64,000 nt of DNA from an uncultured Oscillospiraceae bacterium (GCA_900547105.1 URFL01000010.1:24789-88788); one strand, 5' to 3'; shown: positions 42,213 to 51,772, counted from the first letter of the stretch. Made by a program: numbers and translations. The notes: generated from the letters alone by a model not told the origin.

Positions 42213-44151
42213 ATTGCTTCTCCCATTCCCGGCGCGGCACTTCCACACACACCGGCCGCCCATGCGGGCAATAGCGAATATCGTCCTGCAGCAGCACCCG
42301 CTCGGCCAGTCGTTCCAGCTCCTCCGGGCGGCTTTTGTCGCCGCCTTTGATCGCGGCGCGGCAGGCGGTGGAATGATAGATCCAGTCCTGCTTGTCGATA
42401 TGCACCGACTGGCCGCCGTTCAAAAAGCCTTCGGCGATCTCGTCCATCAGCGCGGGCACATCTTCGCCGTCCAGCATCATCGGCACGGTGCGCACCAGCA
42501 GCGTGCCGCCGCCGAAATCTTCCACTTCAAATCCGGCTTCCGCCAGCAGCGCGCGGTTGTCCAGCAGCACCGCGGCAGCCTCCCGCCCCGGCGATACGCT
42601 GACCGGCTGCAGCAAAATCTGCTCGTCGACGCGCGCGTTCTTTTTTAGCTGATTATACAGAATCCGCTCGTGAGCGGCGTGTTTGTCGATGATAAAGACC
42701 GCATCGCCCATTTCCGCCAGAATATAGGTAGAAAACGCTTCGCCGATATAGCGCACAGCGGGCGGCTCGTCGATCGTCAGCTCCAGCGTTTGCGCCGCCG
42801 AAGAGGGCGCTGCCGGTGTTTCGGTCACCGGCGGGGTAGTCCGCACAATGTCCGGATGCGGCGCGTGCACCGCCATCTCCGGTGCTTTGCCGCGTCGTTC
42901 GGAATATAGCGATGTCATATCCGGCAGCGACGAAGTCATAGAGCGCGGCGGCACCGCGGGTGCCGTCGGGCGAGCGGACACAGGCGGGGCCATCGGCTGT
43001 GGCGGTTCCGGCGGCAGCGGCTGCGCCGCCTGCTGCCGCATTGCGGTCGCCGGGGTGTTGCCCAGCGGAATATGCAGCTGCTCGCCTTGCGGCATCGGCG
43101 CGGACGGCTCCGCCTTGGGCGGGCGCACCGCCCCAGTAGACAAGCTGGCTTGCAGCGGCTGGTCGCCGCTTTGCAGCGCCGAGCGCACCGCATGGTACAC
43201 CGCGTCAAACACCGGTTTTTCGTTGACAAACCGCACCTCGATCTTGGCGGGATGTACATTGGCATCCACCACCTCGGCGGGCAGGTCGATGTTGAGCACA
43301 CAGGCGGGGAATTTGCCCACCATAATGCTGCCTTTGAACGCCTGTTCCAGCGCCGCCATCGCGGTGCGGGTTTTGACATAGCGCCCGTTGATAAAGAAAT
43401 GCTGCATCGCGCGGCTGCGGCGACTGCTCGCCGGCGCGCTGATATAGCCGTGCACATGCACGCCCGCCAGCGTGTATTCCACCGGAAGCAGCCCCTTGGC
43501 AAATTCCTTGCCGAGCACCGTATATATACAGGAATACAACCGGCTGTCACCGGGGGTGAGCAGCTCTTCCCGCCCATCGCGGATAAAGCGGAAGGAAATG
43601 TCAGGATGGGACAGCGCCAGTCGATCCACCACCGCGGCGACGGCGTTGCCCTCGGTCACATCTTTTTTCAAGAATTTCATGCGGGCGGGCACATTGTAAA
43701 ACAAATCCCGCACCACCATGGTGGTGCCGGTGGGGCAACCGATCTCTTCGTTTTCCACCGGTTCGCCGCCCGCCATCACATAATGGGTGCCGGCTTGCTC
43801 GTCAGCGGTGCAGGTGATGACCTCCATATGCGACACCGCGGCAATGGAGGCGAGCGCCTCGCCGCGAAAGCCCAAGGTGCCGATGGCATCCAGATCCGCT
43901 TCGGTGCGGATCTTGCTGGTGGCGTGGCGCAAAAAGGCGGTGGGAACCTCCTCATGGGCGATACCCGATCCGTTGTCCGTGATCTTCATCAGCGCCACGC
44001 CGCCCTGTTCGATCTCCACCGTGATGGTGGTGGCATCTGCGTCGATCGCGTTTTCCACCAGCTCTTTAATCACAGACGAGGGGCGTTCCACCACCTCGCC
44101 CGCCGCGATCAATTCGGCGGTATGCTTGTCCAAAACCTGAATATGCGCCAT
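42196..44151 (-). CDS. mutL: DNA mismatch repair protein MutL
   Basis: 651 aa. GHKL ATPase N-terminus: ELVENAIDADATTI, KITDNGSGIAHEE, TLGFRGEALASIAAVS and GTTMVVRDLFYNVPARMKF; then a Pro-rich linker (about 345-440) and the C-terminal dimerisation/endonuclease domain with DKHAAHERILY. DQHAAHER-type motif of nicking MutL reads DKHAAHER. Works with the upstream MutS. ATG has GGAGG nine bases upstream. Confidence 0.96.
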   Translation of the reverse strand: MAHIQVLDKHTAELIAAGEVVERPSSVIKELVENAIDADATTITVEIEQGGVALMKITDNGSGIAHEEVPTAFLRHATSKIRTEADLDAIGTLGFRGEALASIAAVSHMEVITCTADEQAGTHYVMAGGEPVENEEIGCPTGTTMVVRDLFYNVPARMKFLKKDVTEGNAVAAVVDRLALSHPDISFRFIRDGREELLTPGDSRLYSCIYTVLGKEFAKGLLPVEYTLAGVHVHGYISAPASSRRSRAMQHFFINGRYVKTRTAMAALEQAFKGSIMVGKFPACVLNIDLPAEVVDANVHPAKIEVRFVNEKPVFDAVYHAVRSALQSGDQPLQASLSTGAVRPPKAEPSAPMPQGEQLHIPLGNTPATAMRQQAAQPLPPEPPQPMAPPVSARPTAPAVPPRSMTSSLPDMTSLYSERRGKAPEMAVHAPHPDIVRTTPPVTETPAAPSSAAQTLELTIDEPPAVRYIGEAFSTYILAEMGDAVFIIDKHAAHERILYNQLKKNARVDEQILLQPVSVSPGREAAAVLLDNRALLAEAGFEVEDFGGGTLLVRTVPMMLDGEDVPALMDEIAEGFLNGGQSVHIDKQDWIYHSTACRAAIKGGDKSRPEELERLAERVLLQDDIRYCPHGRPVCVEVPRREWEKQFGRIV

Positions 44152-44249
44152 GGCATCGTCCCTCCCTAATCGGATTGCCGTATCTATGTTTCGTCTGCTT
44201 TGTCACTCTCATCCACGCCGCGTGGCGGGAAGATAAAGGGCAAGCGGTG

Positions 44250-46868
44250 TTAGCTCTGTTTCGCCTGTTGGCACAGGGTGTACAGCGTTTGCATCGCCTC
44301 GATGGGGGTCAGCGTGTTGACATCCAGCTGCCGCAGCTGTTCCACCAGCGCCGCATCCGCGAAGCTGTCCAGCGACAGCTGTCCGTCCTCCTCCGGTGCC
44401 AACTCGTCCGCGCGTGCGGCGGAGCGAGGCGCATCGTCCTGCTCCAACTCGTGCAAAATGGCTTTGGCGCGGGTGACCACACCCTCCGGTACCCCCGCCA
44501 GCTTTGCCACTTCAATACCGTAGCTGTCGTCCGCCGGACCGCGCACAAGGCGCCGCAAAAAGGTGATGTCGTCGCCCCGCTTTTTCACCGACACATGGTA
44601 GTTGCGAATACCCGGGCGCTCGTTTTCCACCACCGTCAGCTCGTGATAGTGGGTGGCAAACAGCGTTTTGGCGCCCAGCGTGTGGGGGTCTGCCACATAT
44701 TCCAGCACCGCGCGGGCAATGCTCATCCCGTCAAAGGTGGAGGTGCCGCGCCCGATCTCGTCGAAAATCACCAGACTTTTGGAGGTGGCGTTTTTCAAAA
44801 TGGATGCCACCTCGCTCATCTCCACCATAAAGGTGGACTGCCCCGCCGCCAAATCGTCGGAAGCGCCCACCCGGGTGAAAATGCTGTCCACCAGCCCGAT
44901 GGTAGCGCTGTCCGCCGGCACAAAGCTGCCGATCTGCGCCATCAGCACGATCAGCGCCGTTTGGCGCATATAGGTGGATTTACCCGCCATGTTGGGGCCG
45001 GTGATCAGCCCCACGCGGTTATCCCCCTCGTCCAGCAGCGTGTCGTTGGGCACAAAAGGCGTATCCAACAGCGATTCCACCACCGGATGGCGACCGCCCT
45101 TGATGTCGATGCGACCTTTCAGGTCGATCAACGGGCGGCAATACCGGTTACGCACCGCCACCCGCGCAAAGGAGCACAGCACATCCAGCGTTGCCACCGC
45201 CTGGGCGGTGGATTGGATGCGGTGCAGCTGCGACGCTACCTTGTCCCGCAATTCCTGGAACAAGCGGTATTCCAGCGCGACCGAGCGATCCTTCGCGCCC
45301 AACACCCGCGCTTCCAGCTCTTTCAGCTCCTGCGTGATGTACCGTTCGGCGTTGGCGAGCGTTTGCTTGCGCACATAATGCTCCGGCACATCGCCTTTAT
45401 ATGCCTTGGAAACCTCGATATAATACCCGAACACCCGGTTGTACCCCACCTTGAGGTTTTTGATGCCGGTGCGTTCCTTTTCGTCCGCTTCCACCCGCGC
45501 GATGACCCCTTTGCCGTCGGTCATATCGGTGCGCAGCGTGTCCACTTCTTCGTTGTAGCCGTCGCGGATCATGCCGCCTTCCCGCACCGAAAAGGGCGGG
45601 TCATCCACGATCGCCGCTTCCAGCAGATCGGTGATATCGGTCAGCGGATCGATCCGGTCGCGAATGTCGCACAGCATCGGCGAGGTGCACCCCGCCAGCC
45701 GGTCTTTCAGCGGCGCGATGCAGCGCAGCGTTTGGGATAGCGAGCGCATTTCCCGCGCGTTGGCGCTGCCGTAGACGATGCGGGTCATGATGCGCTCCAG
45801 ATCATACACGCCGGTCAGCTGCTCCACAATGTCGCCGCACAAAACCGCATCCTGCGTCAGCTCCTCCACCGCGTTCAGGCGGCGGGTGATGGGCGCGGGA
45901 TGGATGAGCGGCTGCTCCACCCAGCTGCGGATCAACCGTTTGCCCATGGCGGTTTTGGTGCGATCCAGCACCCCCAGCAGCGACCCGCGCTTTTCCTTGT
46001 TGCGCATGGTTTCGGTCAGTTCCAAATTGCGGCGGGCGGTCAGATCCAGCCGCATAAACTGCGCGTCGGAATACACCTCCAAATGATCCAGCCGTTCCAG
46101 CCCCGCCATCTGGGTGGTGTAAAGATAATTCAGCGCGCAGCCGAGCGCCCGCACCGCTGCCGGTTGCCCGTCCAAATCCAGTTCGGACAGGCTGTTCGCA
46201 TGAAAATGCGACAGCACCCGGTCGCCGCAGACGCTTTCGTCAAACGCCGCATCCTCGCGCACATCCAGCGCGATCCCCAGCCGGTTTTCCACAAAGCGGG
46301 TCACCACCGGCTGCGCCGCCGCCGCGGTATTCAGCAGCAGCTCGCGCGGCATAAAGCGCCCCATTTCGTTGGTCACCCGCAGCGGCACATCCGCACCGGT
46401 CAGCGTGGTGGCGCGAATGTCGCCGGTGGAGCAATCGCACAGACACAGCCCCGCTGTGCTGCCGTCCGCCGTCATATACAGAGCGCACAGATAGTTGTTC
46501 TTTTCCTCATCCAGCATGCTGCCCTCGATCACGGTGCCGGGGGTGATGATGCGGATCACATCGCGCTTGACCAGCCCCTGCGCGGTGGCGGGATCCTCCA
46601 CCTGCTCGCAGATGGCGACCTTGTAGCCGCGCGACACCAGCTTGGCAACATACGATTCGTAGCTGTGGAACGGCACCCCGCACATGGGGGCGCGCTCCTC
46701 CTGTCCGCAGTCGCGGCCGGTCAGTACCAGCTCCAGCTCCTGCGAGGCGATTTTCGCGTCTTCGTAGAACATCTCGTAAAAGTCGCCCAACCGGAAAAAC
46801 AGCAGACACTCCGGATACTGCTCTTTAATTTGAAAATATTGCTTCATCATCGGCGTTAATTCCGCCAT
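44250..46868 (-). CDS. mutS: DNA mismatch repair protein MutS
   Basis: 872 aa, full length. Mismatch-binding N-terminus with the FYEMF motif (RLGDFYEMFYEDAK), connector and lever domains, Walker A GPNMAGKSTYMRQ near residue 620, Walker B VIFDEIGRGTSTFDGMS and C-terminal helix-turn-helix. Recognises mismatches and recruits MutL, encoded 98 bases downstream. ATG 46868; ribosome site (GGATGTGA) is modest. A repeat-rich gap of about 350 bases separates it from ylbF. Confidence 0.97.
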   Translation of the reverse strand: MAELTPMMKQYFQIKEQYPECLLFFRLGDFYEMFYEDAKIASQELELVLTGRDCGQEERAPMCGVPFHSYESYVAKLVSRGYKVAICEQVEDPATAQGLVKRDVIRIITPGTVIEGSMLDEEKNNYLCALYMTADGSTAGLCLCDCSTGDIRATTLTGADVPLRVTNEMGRFMPRELLLNTAAAAQPVVTRFVENRLGIALDVREDAAFDESVCGDRVLSHFHANSLSELDLDGQPAAVRALGCALNYLYTTQMAGLERLDHLEVYSDAQFMRLDLTARRNLELTETMRNKEKRGSLLGVLDRTKTAMGKRLIRSWVEQPLIHPAPITRRLNAVEELTQDAVLCGDIVEQLTGVYDLERIMTRIVYGSANAREMRSLSQTLRCIAPLKDRLAGCTSPMLCDIRDRIDPLTDITDLLEAAIVDDPPFSVREGGMIRDGYNEEVDTLRTDMTDGKGVIARVEADEKERTGIKNLKVGYNRVFGYYIEVSKAYKGDVPEHYVRKQTLANAERYITQELKELEARVLGAKDRSVALEYRLFQELRDKVASQLHRIQSTAQAVATLDVLCSFARVAVRNRYCRPLIDLKGRIDIKGGRHPVVESLLDTPFVPNDTLLDEGDNRVGLITGPNMAGKSTYMRQTALIVLMAQIGSFVPADSATIGLVDSIFTRVGASDDLAAGQSTFMVEMSEVASILKNATSKSLVIFDEIGRGTSTFDGMSIARAVLEYVADPHTLGAKTLFATHYHELTVVENERPGIRNYHVSVKKRGDDITFLRRLVRGPADDSYGIEVAKLAGVPEGVVTRAKAILHELEQDDAPRSAARADELAPEEDGQLSLDSFADAALVEQLRQLDVNTLTPIEAMQTLYTLCQQAKQS

Positions 46869-47030
46869 ATCGTTTCACATCCTTGTTGTCCGCTTCATAG
46901 GCTATGGTTGTTGCATAGCGCGTGGTTTTTTCAAATGCTTGCTGCCCCGCGAGGAGAGCCGTACAAAGCAATTCTTCTGCAAAGCCTCCCACTTGTGCAC
47001 GCCACCCAATACAGAAAGTATCTGCTTTTC

Positions 47031-47150
47031 CACCTCATCCGCTTCGCTGCGCTCAGCACTTTTTTCTCCCGAAGACGGGCCCCTTTTGTCGGCTGCGCCG
47101 ACATTTCCCCCGCACGCGGGGGAATCACCTCGAGGGAGAGGCTTGCGAAG
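47031..47150 (+). repeat. Interspersed repeat, copy A
   Basis: Begins CACCTCATCCGCTTCGCTGC and ends GAGAGGCTTGCGAAG, with internal self-complementary units (GTCGGCTGCGCCGAC, CCCCCGCACGCGGGGG). The first 29 bases match the reverse complement of the end of copy C (53178-53232) with one difference, and the last part (GGCTTGCGAAG) matches copy B (52976-53035). It is therefore one member of a mobile or scattered non-coding repeat family. Confidence 0.7.
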
Positions 47151-47165
47151 TGTCTACATATCAAA

Positions 47166-47205
47166 CATAGCGACTGGCGATCGCCCATAGCGACTGGCGA
47201 TCGCC
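47166..47205 (+). repeat. Perfect 20-bp tandem duplication
   Basis: Two adjacent identical copies of CATAGCGACTGGCGATCGCC at 47166-47185 and 47186-47205. Each ends in the palindrome GGCGATCGCC. Confidence 0.95.
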
Positions 47206-47224
47206 GCGGGTCTTTCAAAAGTTC

Positions 47225-47635
47225 TTAGTGACAGCCGCCGCAGGAAGAGCAATTGCCGCCGCAGCCGCTGCCCTGTTCCAACGCGGTTTCGGGGTCCTGC
47301 CCCTGCGCCGCCATCATCAAAATGGTGTTCACCTGATTCAACACCGCATCCAGCTCGCTTTTTGCGGCGTTATAGGCGGTCATATGCTCGTTGGACATAA
47401 TGCGCTCGTACACAGCACGAATATCGGTGTCCAGCGCGTTCAGTTTTTCTTCGTCCTTTTCGTCCTTGCCCATCTCATTGCTGATGGCCATGCGTTTCAG
47501 ATTAAACTCTCCGATCAGGCTTTGCAGCGCTTCGTCCTCGTCCGCTGCGGCCTGCGCCATCTGGGTGCGGATAAACCGCTCGTCCTGCTGAATGGTATAG
47601 CCCATTTCTTTTGCCAATTCTACCAACTGATCCAT
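47225..47635 (-). CDS. YlbF/YmcA-family protein with Cys-rich C-terminus
   Basis: 136 aa. Helical YlbF-like body (MDQLVELAKEMGYTIQQDER ... FNLKRMAISNEMGKDE ... SELDAVLNQVNTILM) followed by a tail with five Cys and a terminal His (GCGGNCSSCGGCH). In Bacillus, YlbF with YmcA and YaaT forms a complex that carries Fe-S clusters and affects RNase Y; the tail here fits a metal- or cluster-binding role. ATG at 47635, eight bases after GGAGG. Starts 17 bases after the miaB stop and lies in the same operon. Confidence 0.82.
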   Translation of the reverse strand: MDQLVELAKEMGYTIQQDERFIRTQMAQAAADEDEALQSLIGEFNLKRMAISNEMGKDEKDEEKLNALDTDIRAVYERIMSNEHMTAYNAAKSELDAVLNQVNTILMMAAQGQDPETALEQGSGCGGNCSSCGGCH

Positions 47636-47651
47636 CTGAATATCCTCCGTT

Positions 47652-49076
47652 TTATTCATAAATTTTCTCGATTTCGCCGTTTAATATCCAGCTGCGCGCT
47701 TCGGTCACCCGCACATCCGCCCAATGACCGATCGCGGCGGGATCGCCCGGCACGCGTACCACCATATTATCCGAAAAACGCGCTTCCAGCACACCGTTTT
47801 CCTGCTTTTCCAGCAGCGCCCGGCAGGTGCGCCCCACCATCGTTTGCATCCGCGCGGCGGACATCCGCTCCTGCAGCGCCGTCATCTCCTGGAACCACGC
47901 GGTTTTTTCCTCCGCCGGAATGGGATCCGGCATCCGCGCGGCGGGCGTGCCCTCCCGCGGGGAGAAGATAAAGGTGAACAGCGACAAAAAGTCGACCTGC
48001 GCGATCAGATCCAGCGTTTGTTCAAAATCCTCGCGCGTTTCGCCGGGGAATCCGACGATCACATCGCTGGTGAACTGGATATCCGGTACCACGCTGCGCG
48101 CATAGGCAATCAAATCCAGATATTGCTCCCGCGTGTAGCGGCGGTTCATCTCCTTGAGCACCCGGTTGCTGCCGGATTGGAACGGCAGATGAAAATGCCG
48201 CGACACCTTTTCGCATGCGGCGATGGTATCGAACAGCTCGTGGGTCGCATCCTTGGGATGCGAGGTCATAAACCGGATGAGAAAATCGCCCTCGATCGCG
48301 TTGATGCGGCGCAGCAGCTCGGGAAAGTTCACCCCGTGCGCCTCGCCTTTGCCGTAGGAGTTGACGTTCTGCCCCAGCAGCGTGATCTCCTTGTAGCCTT
48401 GCGCCACCAGCTCGCGCGCCTCCTGCACGATCACATCCGGATCGCGGCTACGTTCCCGCCCGCGCACATACGGCACCACGCAATAGGTGCAGAAATTGTT
48501 GCAGCCGTACATAATCGGCAGCCACGCCTTGAACCGGCTGTCCCGCTGCACGGGATAGCCCTCGGCGATGATCTCGTCCTCGGCAGGGATAGCGACCACC
48601 CGCTTTTGCTTTTGCAGCGCCTGCCACAACAGCTGGGGCAACTGCTGCAGCACATGGGTGCCGAAAATCAACCCCACAAAGGGATAGCTTTTTTGCAGTT
48701 TTTCGGCAATGTGCTCCTGCTGCACCATGCAGCCGCACAGCCCGATCAGCGTGTGCGGACGGCGGCGTTTGATGTTTTTGAGCGCCCCCACATTGCCAAA
48801 CACGCGATCCTCGGCGTGTTCCCGCACCGCGCAGGTGTTGAACAAAATCAGATCCGCGTTGTCCGGCGTTTCGGTGAACGCGAAGCCCATGTCCGCCAGC
48901 ATCCCTTTCATGCGTTCGGAATCCGCCACGTTTTGCTGGCAGCCGTAGGTGCGTACATTGCAAAGCGGCGATTCATCGCCTTTGCGGTCGGCGTAATACG
49001 CCCGCACCCGCTCAATATAGGGCTGCTGCTGTTCCCATTGTTCCTGCAGCAAGCCCGCCTTTTTTTGTTGTTCCAT
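47652..49076 (-). CDS. miaB: tRNA-2-methylthio-N6-dimethylallyladenosine synthase
   Basis: 474 aa radical SAM methylthiotransferase. N-terminal UPF0004 domain with three cluster cysteines (RTYGCQQN, FNTCAVRE, LCGCMVQQ), radical SAM motif GCNNFCTYCVVPY (about residue 190), and C-terminal TRAM domain. Methylthiolates i6A37, the product of MiaA from the same cluster. First gene of the long minus-strand unit; promoter at 49112-49140. ATG with AAGGA eight bases upstream. Confidence 0.97.
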   Translation of the reverse strand: MEQQKKAGLLQEQWEQQQPYIERVRAYYADRKGDESPLCNVRTYGCQQNVADSERMKGMLADMGFAFTETPDNADLILFNTCAVREHAEDRVFGNVGALKNIKRRRPHTLIGLCGCMVQQEHIAEKLQKSYPFVGLIFGTHVLQQLPQLLWQALQKQKRVVAIPAEDEIIAEGYPVQRDSRFKAWLPIMYGCNNFCTYCVVPYVRGRERSRDPDVIVQEARELVAQGYKEITLLGQNVNSYGKGEAHGVNFPELLRRINAIEGDFLIRFMTSHPKDATHELFDTIAACEKVSRHFHLPFQSGSNRVLKEMNRRYTREQYLDLIAYARSVVPDIQFTSDVIVGFPGETREDFEQTLDLIAQVDFLSLFTFIFSPREGTPAARMPDPIPAEEKTAWFQEMTALQERMSAARMQTMVGRTCRALLEKQENGVLEARFSDNMVVRVPGDPAAIGHWADVRVTEARSWILNGEIEKIYE

Positions 49077-49111
49077 AGTCCAAATCCTTACACTGAGATA
49101 TTAACTAATAA

Positions 49112-49140
49112 AGTATAACAAAAAGGCGCGCGCTTTTCAA
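49112..49140 (-). promoter_or_regulatory. Sigma-A promoter of the miaB operon
   Basis: Minus strand: -35 TTGAAA (49135-49140), 17-base spacer, -10 TATACT (49112-49117), about 35 bases before miaB. It faces away from the carboxypeptidase gene, whose promoter lies about 75 bases further on. Confidence 0.85.
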
Positions 49141-49213
49141 TGCAAAAATCTGTTAAAAATTTGCGAATGTGTCTCTTTTTGGGTGGCGGGGTCAAAATAT
49201 TTTTCCGGTGCTC

Positions 49214-49243
49214 TTGCATCCCCCGCCGCTTATACGGTACAAT
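49214..49243 (+). promoter_or_regulatory. Probable sigma-A promoter of the carboxypeptidase gene
   Basis: -35 TTGCAT (49214-49219), 18-base spacer, -10 TACAAT (49238-49243), about 55 bases before the start codon. Confidence 0.6.
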
Positions 49244-49300
49244 ACAGGAAAACGCTCGCCGACACCGGCGGCGTATTCTCCCGAAGCGAGGATTTCGGTT

Positions 49301-50311
49301 ATGCAACAAGCACCTCATGCTCTATACCTGCGACTGCTGGCTGTCGTTGCGGCGGCGCTGGTTTGTGTGGCGCTGGCGGGTCGTATCCGCGACACCGCTT
49401 TGGTGGATGTGCAGACGATCGCCACCACTCCCTCCACCATCGTCAAAAGCACCACCCCCTCCACCACGACCACCACCGCCACCATTCCGCAAAGCGGTGC
49501 CACAGCGGCACTGCTGTTTGACGCGACAGCCCAAACGGTGCTAGCAGCGCAAAACGCCGACCGGCGGGTGGCACCCGCCAGCCTGACCAAGCTGGTGACC
49601 GCTGCGGTCGCGCTGCAACACCTGAAGCCGGACGCTAAGCTGACGGTCGGCGCGGAAATCGGGATGGTCCACGCCAATTCCAGCTTATGCTATATCCGGC
49701 GGGGACAGCGGCTGACGCTGGAAAATCTGCTGTACGGCATGCTGCTGGAATCCGGCAACGATGCGGCGTATACCGTGGCGGTGCACACCGCGCGGGCGGC
49801 GTTCCCCGCCGAAAAGTTGACCGATAAGCGTGCGGTGCAGCGGTTTTGCGAGCTGATGAACCGGTACGCCGCCAACATCGGCATGACAAACAGCCACTTT
49901 TCCACACCGGACGGATGGGACGACAAGGCGCAGTACACCACTGCCCGCGACTTGCTGACGCTCACCCAACGCGTGCTGGAGATACCGGAGCTGGCAGCCA
50001 TTGCCGGTACCGCGCGGCGGCAGGTCGCGTTGTCGTCCGGATACACCATCACATGGAAGAATTCCAATTTGCTGCTGCAGAAAAGCAGCCGCTATTATGA
50101 CCCGCGGGTGACCGGGCTGAAAACCGGCACCACCGACCGCGCCGGCAACTGTCTGATCGCGTGCGCCGCGCAGGGAGAGCGCCGCATCATCACCATTGTG
50201 CTGGGCTGCTCCACCGACCGCCAGCGGTACACGATGACAAAAAAGCTGCTGGAAAGCGCGCTCGGTGCCGCCCCCACCACGCAACAATCGCGCACCGGCG
50301 GGCAAAAATAA
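49301..50311 (+). CDS. D-alanyl-D-alanine carboxypeptidase (DacA/DacF type)
   Basis: 336 aa low-molecular-weight penicillin-binding protein. N-terminal hydrophobic signal/anchor (about 7-28), a Thr/Ser-rich linker (about 40-62), then the serine peptidase domain with SxxK in APASLTKLVTAA, SxN in LLESGNDAAY and KTG in VTGLKTGTTDRAGN. Trims pentapeptide stems of peptidoglycan outside the membrane. Ends after the catalytic domain without the usual C-terminal anchor domain. ATG at 49301 has CGAGG nine bases upstream; the upstream extension lacks one. Confidence 0.9.
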   Translation: MQQAPHALYLRLLAVVAAALVCVALAGRIRDTALVDVQTIATTPSTIVKSTTPSTTTTTATIPQSGATAALLFDATAQTVLAAQNADRRVAPASLTKLVTAAVALQHLKPDAKLTVGAEIGMVHANSSLCYIRRGQRLTLENLLYGMLLESGNDAAYTVAVHTARAAFPAEKLTDKRAVQRFCELMNRYAANIGMTNSHFSTPDGWDDKAQYTTARDLLTLTQRVLEIPELAAIAGTARRQVALSSGYTITWKNSNLLLQKSSRYYDPRVTGLKTGTTDRAGNCLIACAAQGERRIITIVLGCSTDRQRYTMTKKLLESALGAAPTTQQSRTGGQK

Positions 50312-50341
50312 AAAAGGCTTTTCTTTTTGGCGGATTGGGCT

Positions 50342-50347
50342 TATAAT
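50342..50347 (+). promoter_or_regulatory. Possible -10 element of murC
   Basis: A perfect TATAAT lies 43 bases before murC. The -35 region at 17 bases distance (TTTTCT) is poor, so the promoter is weak or needs an activator; read-through from the carboxypeptidase gene is also possible. Confidence 0.4.
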
Positions 50348-50389
50348 AAAAAGTCGAAACCGGTATTTTCGTTCGGGAGGCTACGGTAA

Positions 50390-51772
50390 ATGGAAAAGGA
50401 TCTTTTGCAATCCGTTCATCATATTTATTTTGCCGGCATCGGCGGCTCGGGGATGAGCCCGCTGGCCGATATTCTGCACGCGCAGGGCTACCGCATCAGC
50501 GGGTCGGATGTCAACGAATCCGACAATCTGGCGCGGATGCGGTCGCTGGGAATTCCGGTGGTGATGCAGCAGGTGGCAGAAAACATCACCGATGACATCG
50601 ACCTGTTTGTCTACACCACGGCGGTAGGAAAAAACAATCCGGAGCTGCTGGCAGCCGAGCAAAAGGGCATTCCCACGCTGGAACGCGCCAAGCTGTTGGG
50701 GCTGATTACCCGCCGCTATCCCCGCACGGTGGCGGTCGCCGGTACCCACGGCAAAACCACCACCTCGTCCATGTTGTCCCAGATTTTGCTGAGCGGCGGG
50801 TTTGATCCGGCGGTATTCATCGGCGGACGGCTGCCGCTGATCGGCGCCAACGGCCGCGCCGGCAAAAGCGACATCATGGTGTGCGAAGCGTGTGAATTTC
50901 AGGATCACTATCTGTCTATGGCGCCCGCGATTTCCATCATTTTGAACATCGACGCGGATCATCTGGACTATTTCGGCTCGCTCGACGGCGTGATTCGTTC
51001 GTTCCACAACTTCGCCGAGCTGACCGCCAGCACACTGATCGTCAACCGCGACGACCCCCACGCCTATAAGGCGCTGGAGGGCGTGACGGATAAGCAGGTG
51101 ATCTTTTACAGCGCACAGGGCGAGGCGGAGTGGACCGCCCGCCACATCTCCTATGAGCACGGCTCCTACGGTCGGTACGACCTGTACCACAACGGTGAAT
51201 TCTTCGCCGCCATGTCGCTGGGTGTACCCGGCGAGCACAATGTCGGCAACTCGATGGCGGCGGCGATCGCAGCGTATGTGTGCGGCGCCTCCGCCGAGCA
51301 GATCGCGGACGGCATTGCCGCGTTCCATGGTGCGGGACGGCGGTTTGAGTTTTTGGGCACCTTTGGCGGGGTCACCATTGTGGACGATTACGCCCACCAC
51401 CCCACCGAGCTGCGCGCCACCATCTCCGCCGCCAAAAAGCTGGGCTACAATCAGGTGTGGGCGGTATTTCAACCGTTCACCTTTTCCCGCACCGCCCAGC
51501 ATCTGGAAGAGTTTGCGACGGTGCTGTCCGAAGCCGACCACGCCGTGGTGAGCGATATTATGGGGTCGCGCGAGCAAAACACCTACGGTGTGTCCTCCAC
51601 CCAGATCACCGACCGCATTCCCGGCGGGGTGTATGCCCCTACCTTTGCGGACATCACCCGCTACATGGTGGAGCATGTGCAGCCGGGCGATCTGATTTTG
51701 ACCATGGGCGGCGGCGACATTTATAAATGCGCCCGGATGATGGCACACGAATTGGAAAAACGCGACAAATAA
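50390..51772 (+). CDS. murC: UDP-N-acetylmuramate-L-alanine ligase
   Basis: 460 aa Mur ligase that adds L-Ala to UDP-MurNAc. N-terminal Rossmann domain IYFAGIGGSGMSPLADILHAQGY, ATP P-loop VAGTHGKTTTSSML, metal/carbamate region CEACEFQDHYL, and C-terminal domain with DDYAHHPTELRATI and VFQPFTFSRT. ATG has GGGAGG nine bases upstream. Other mur genes are not in the window. Confidence 0.97.
   Translation: MEKDLLQSVHHIYFAGIGGSGMSPLADILHAQGYRISGSDVNESDNLARMRSLGIPVVMQQVAENITDDIDLFVYTTAVGKNNPELLAAEQKGIPTLERAKLLGLITRRYPRTVAVAGTHGKTTTSSMLSQILLSGGFDPAVFIGGRLPLIGANGRAGKSDIMVCEACEFQDHYLSMAPAISIILNIDADHLDYFGSLDGVIRSFHNFAELTASTLIVNRDDPHAYKALEGVTDKQVIFYSAQGEAEWTARHISYEHGSYGRYDLYHNGEFFAAMSLGVPGEHNVGNSMAAAIAAYVCGASAEQIADGIAAFHGAGRRFEFLGTFGGVTIVDDYAHHPTELRATISAAKKLGYNQVWAVFQPFTFSRTAQHLEEFATVLSEADHAVVSDIMGSREQNTYGVSSTQITDRIPGGVYAPTFADITRYMVEHVQPGDLILTMGGGDIYKCARMMAHELEKRDK

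Larger units (their letters stand above)
46869..47224. other. Non-coding gap between mutS and ylbF holding repeats
   Basis: About 355 bases without a credible gene. Short frames on both strands here are low-complexity translations of repeats. It contains the repeat at 47031-47150 and the 20-bp tandem duplication at 47166-47205. The rest shows no recognisable element. Confidence 0.7.

Noticed and set aside
47166..47205. CRISPR array or HIP1-type repeat
   Set aside because: Only two units with no spacer between them, and no cas genes. GGCGATCGCC resembles the cyanobacterial HIP1 core, but it is not abundant here and the genome is not cyanobacterial.
46931..47218. 95-codon minus-strand frame in the mutS-ylbF gap
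   Set aside because: It is a read through the interspersed repeat (copy A) with no ribosome site; overlapping frames exist on all phases.
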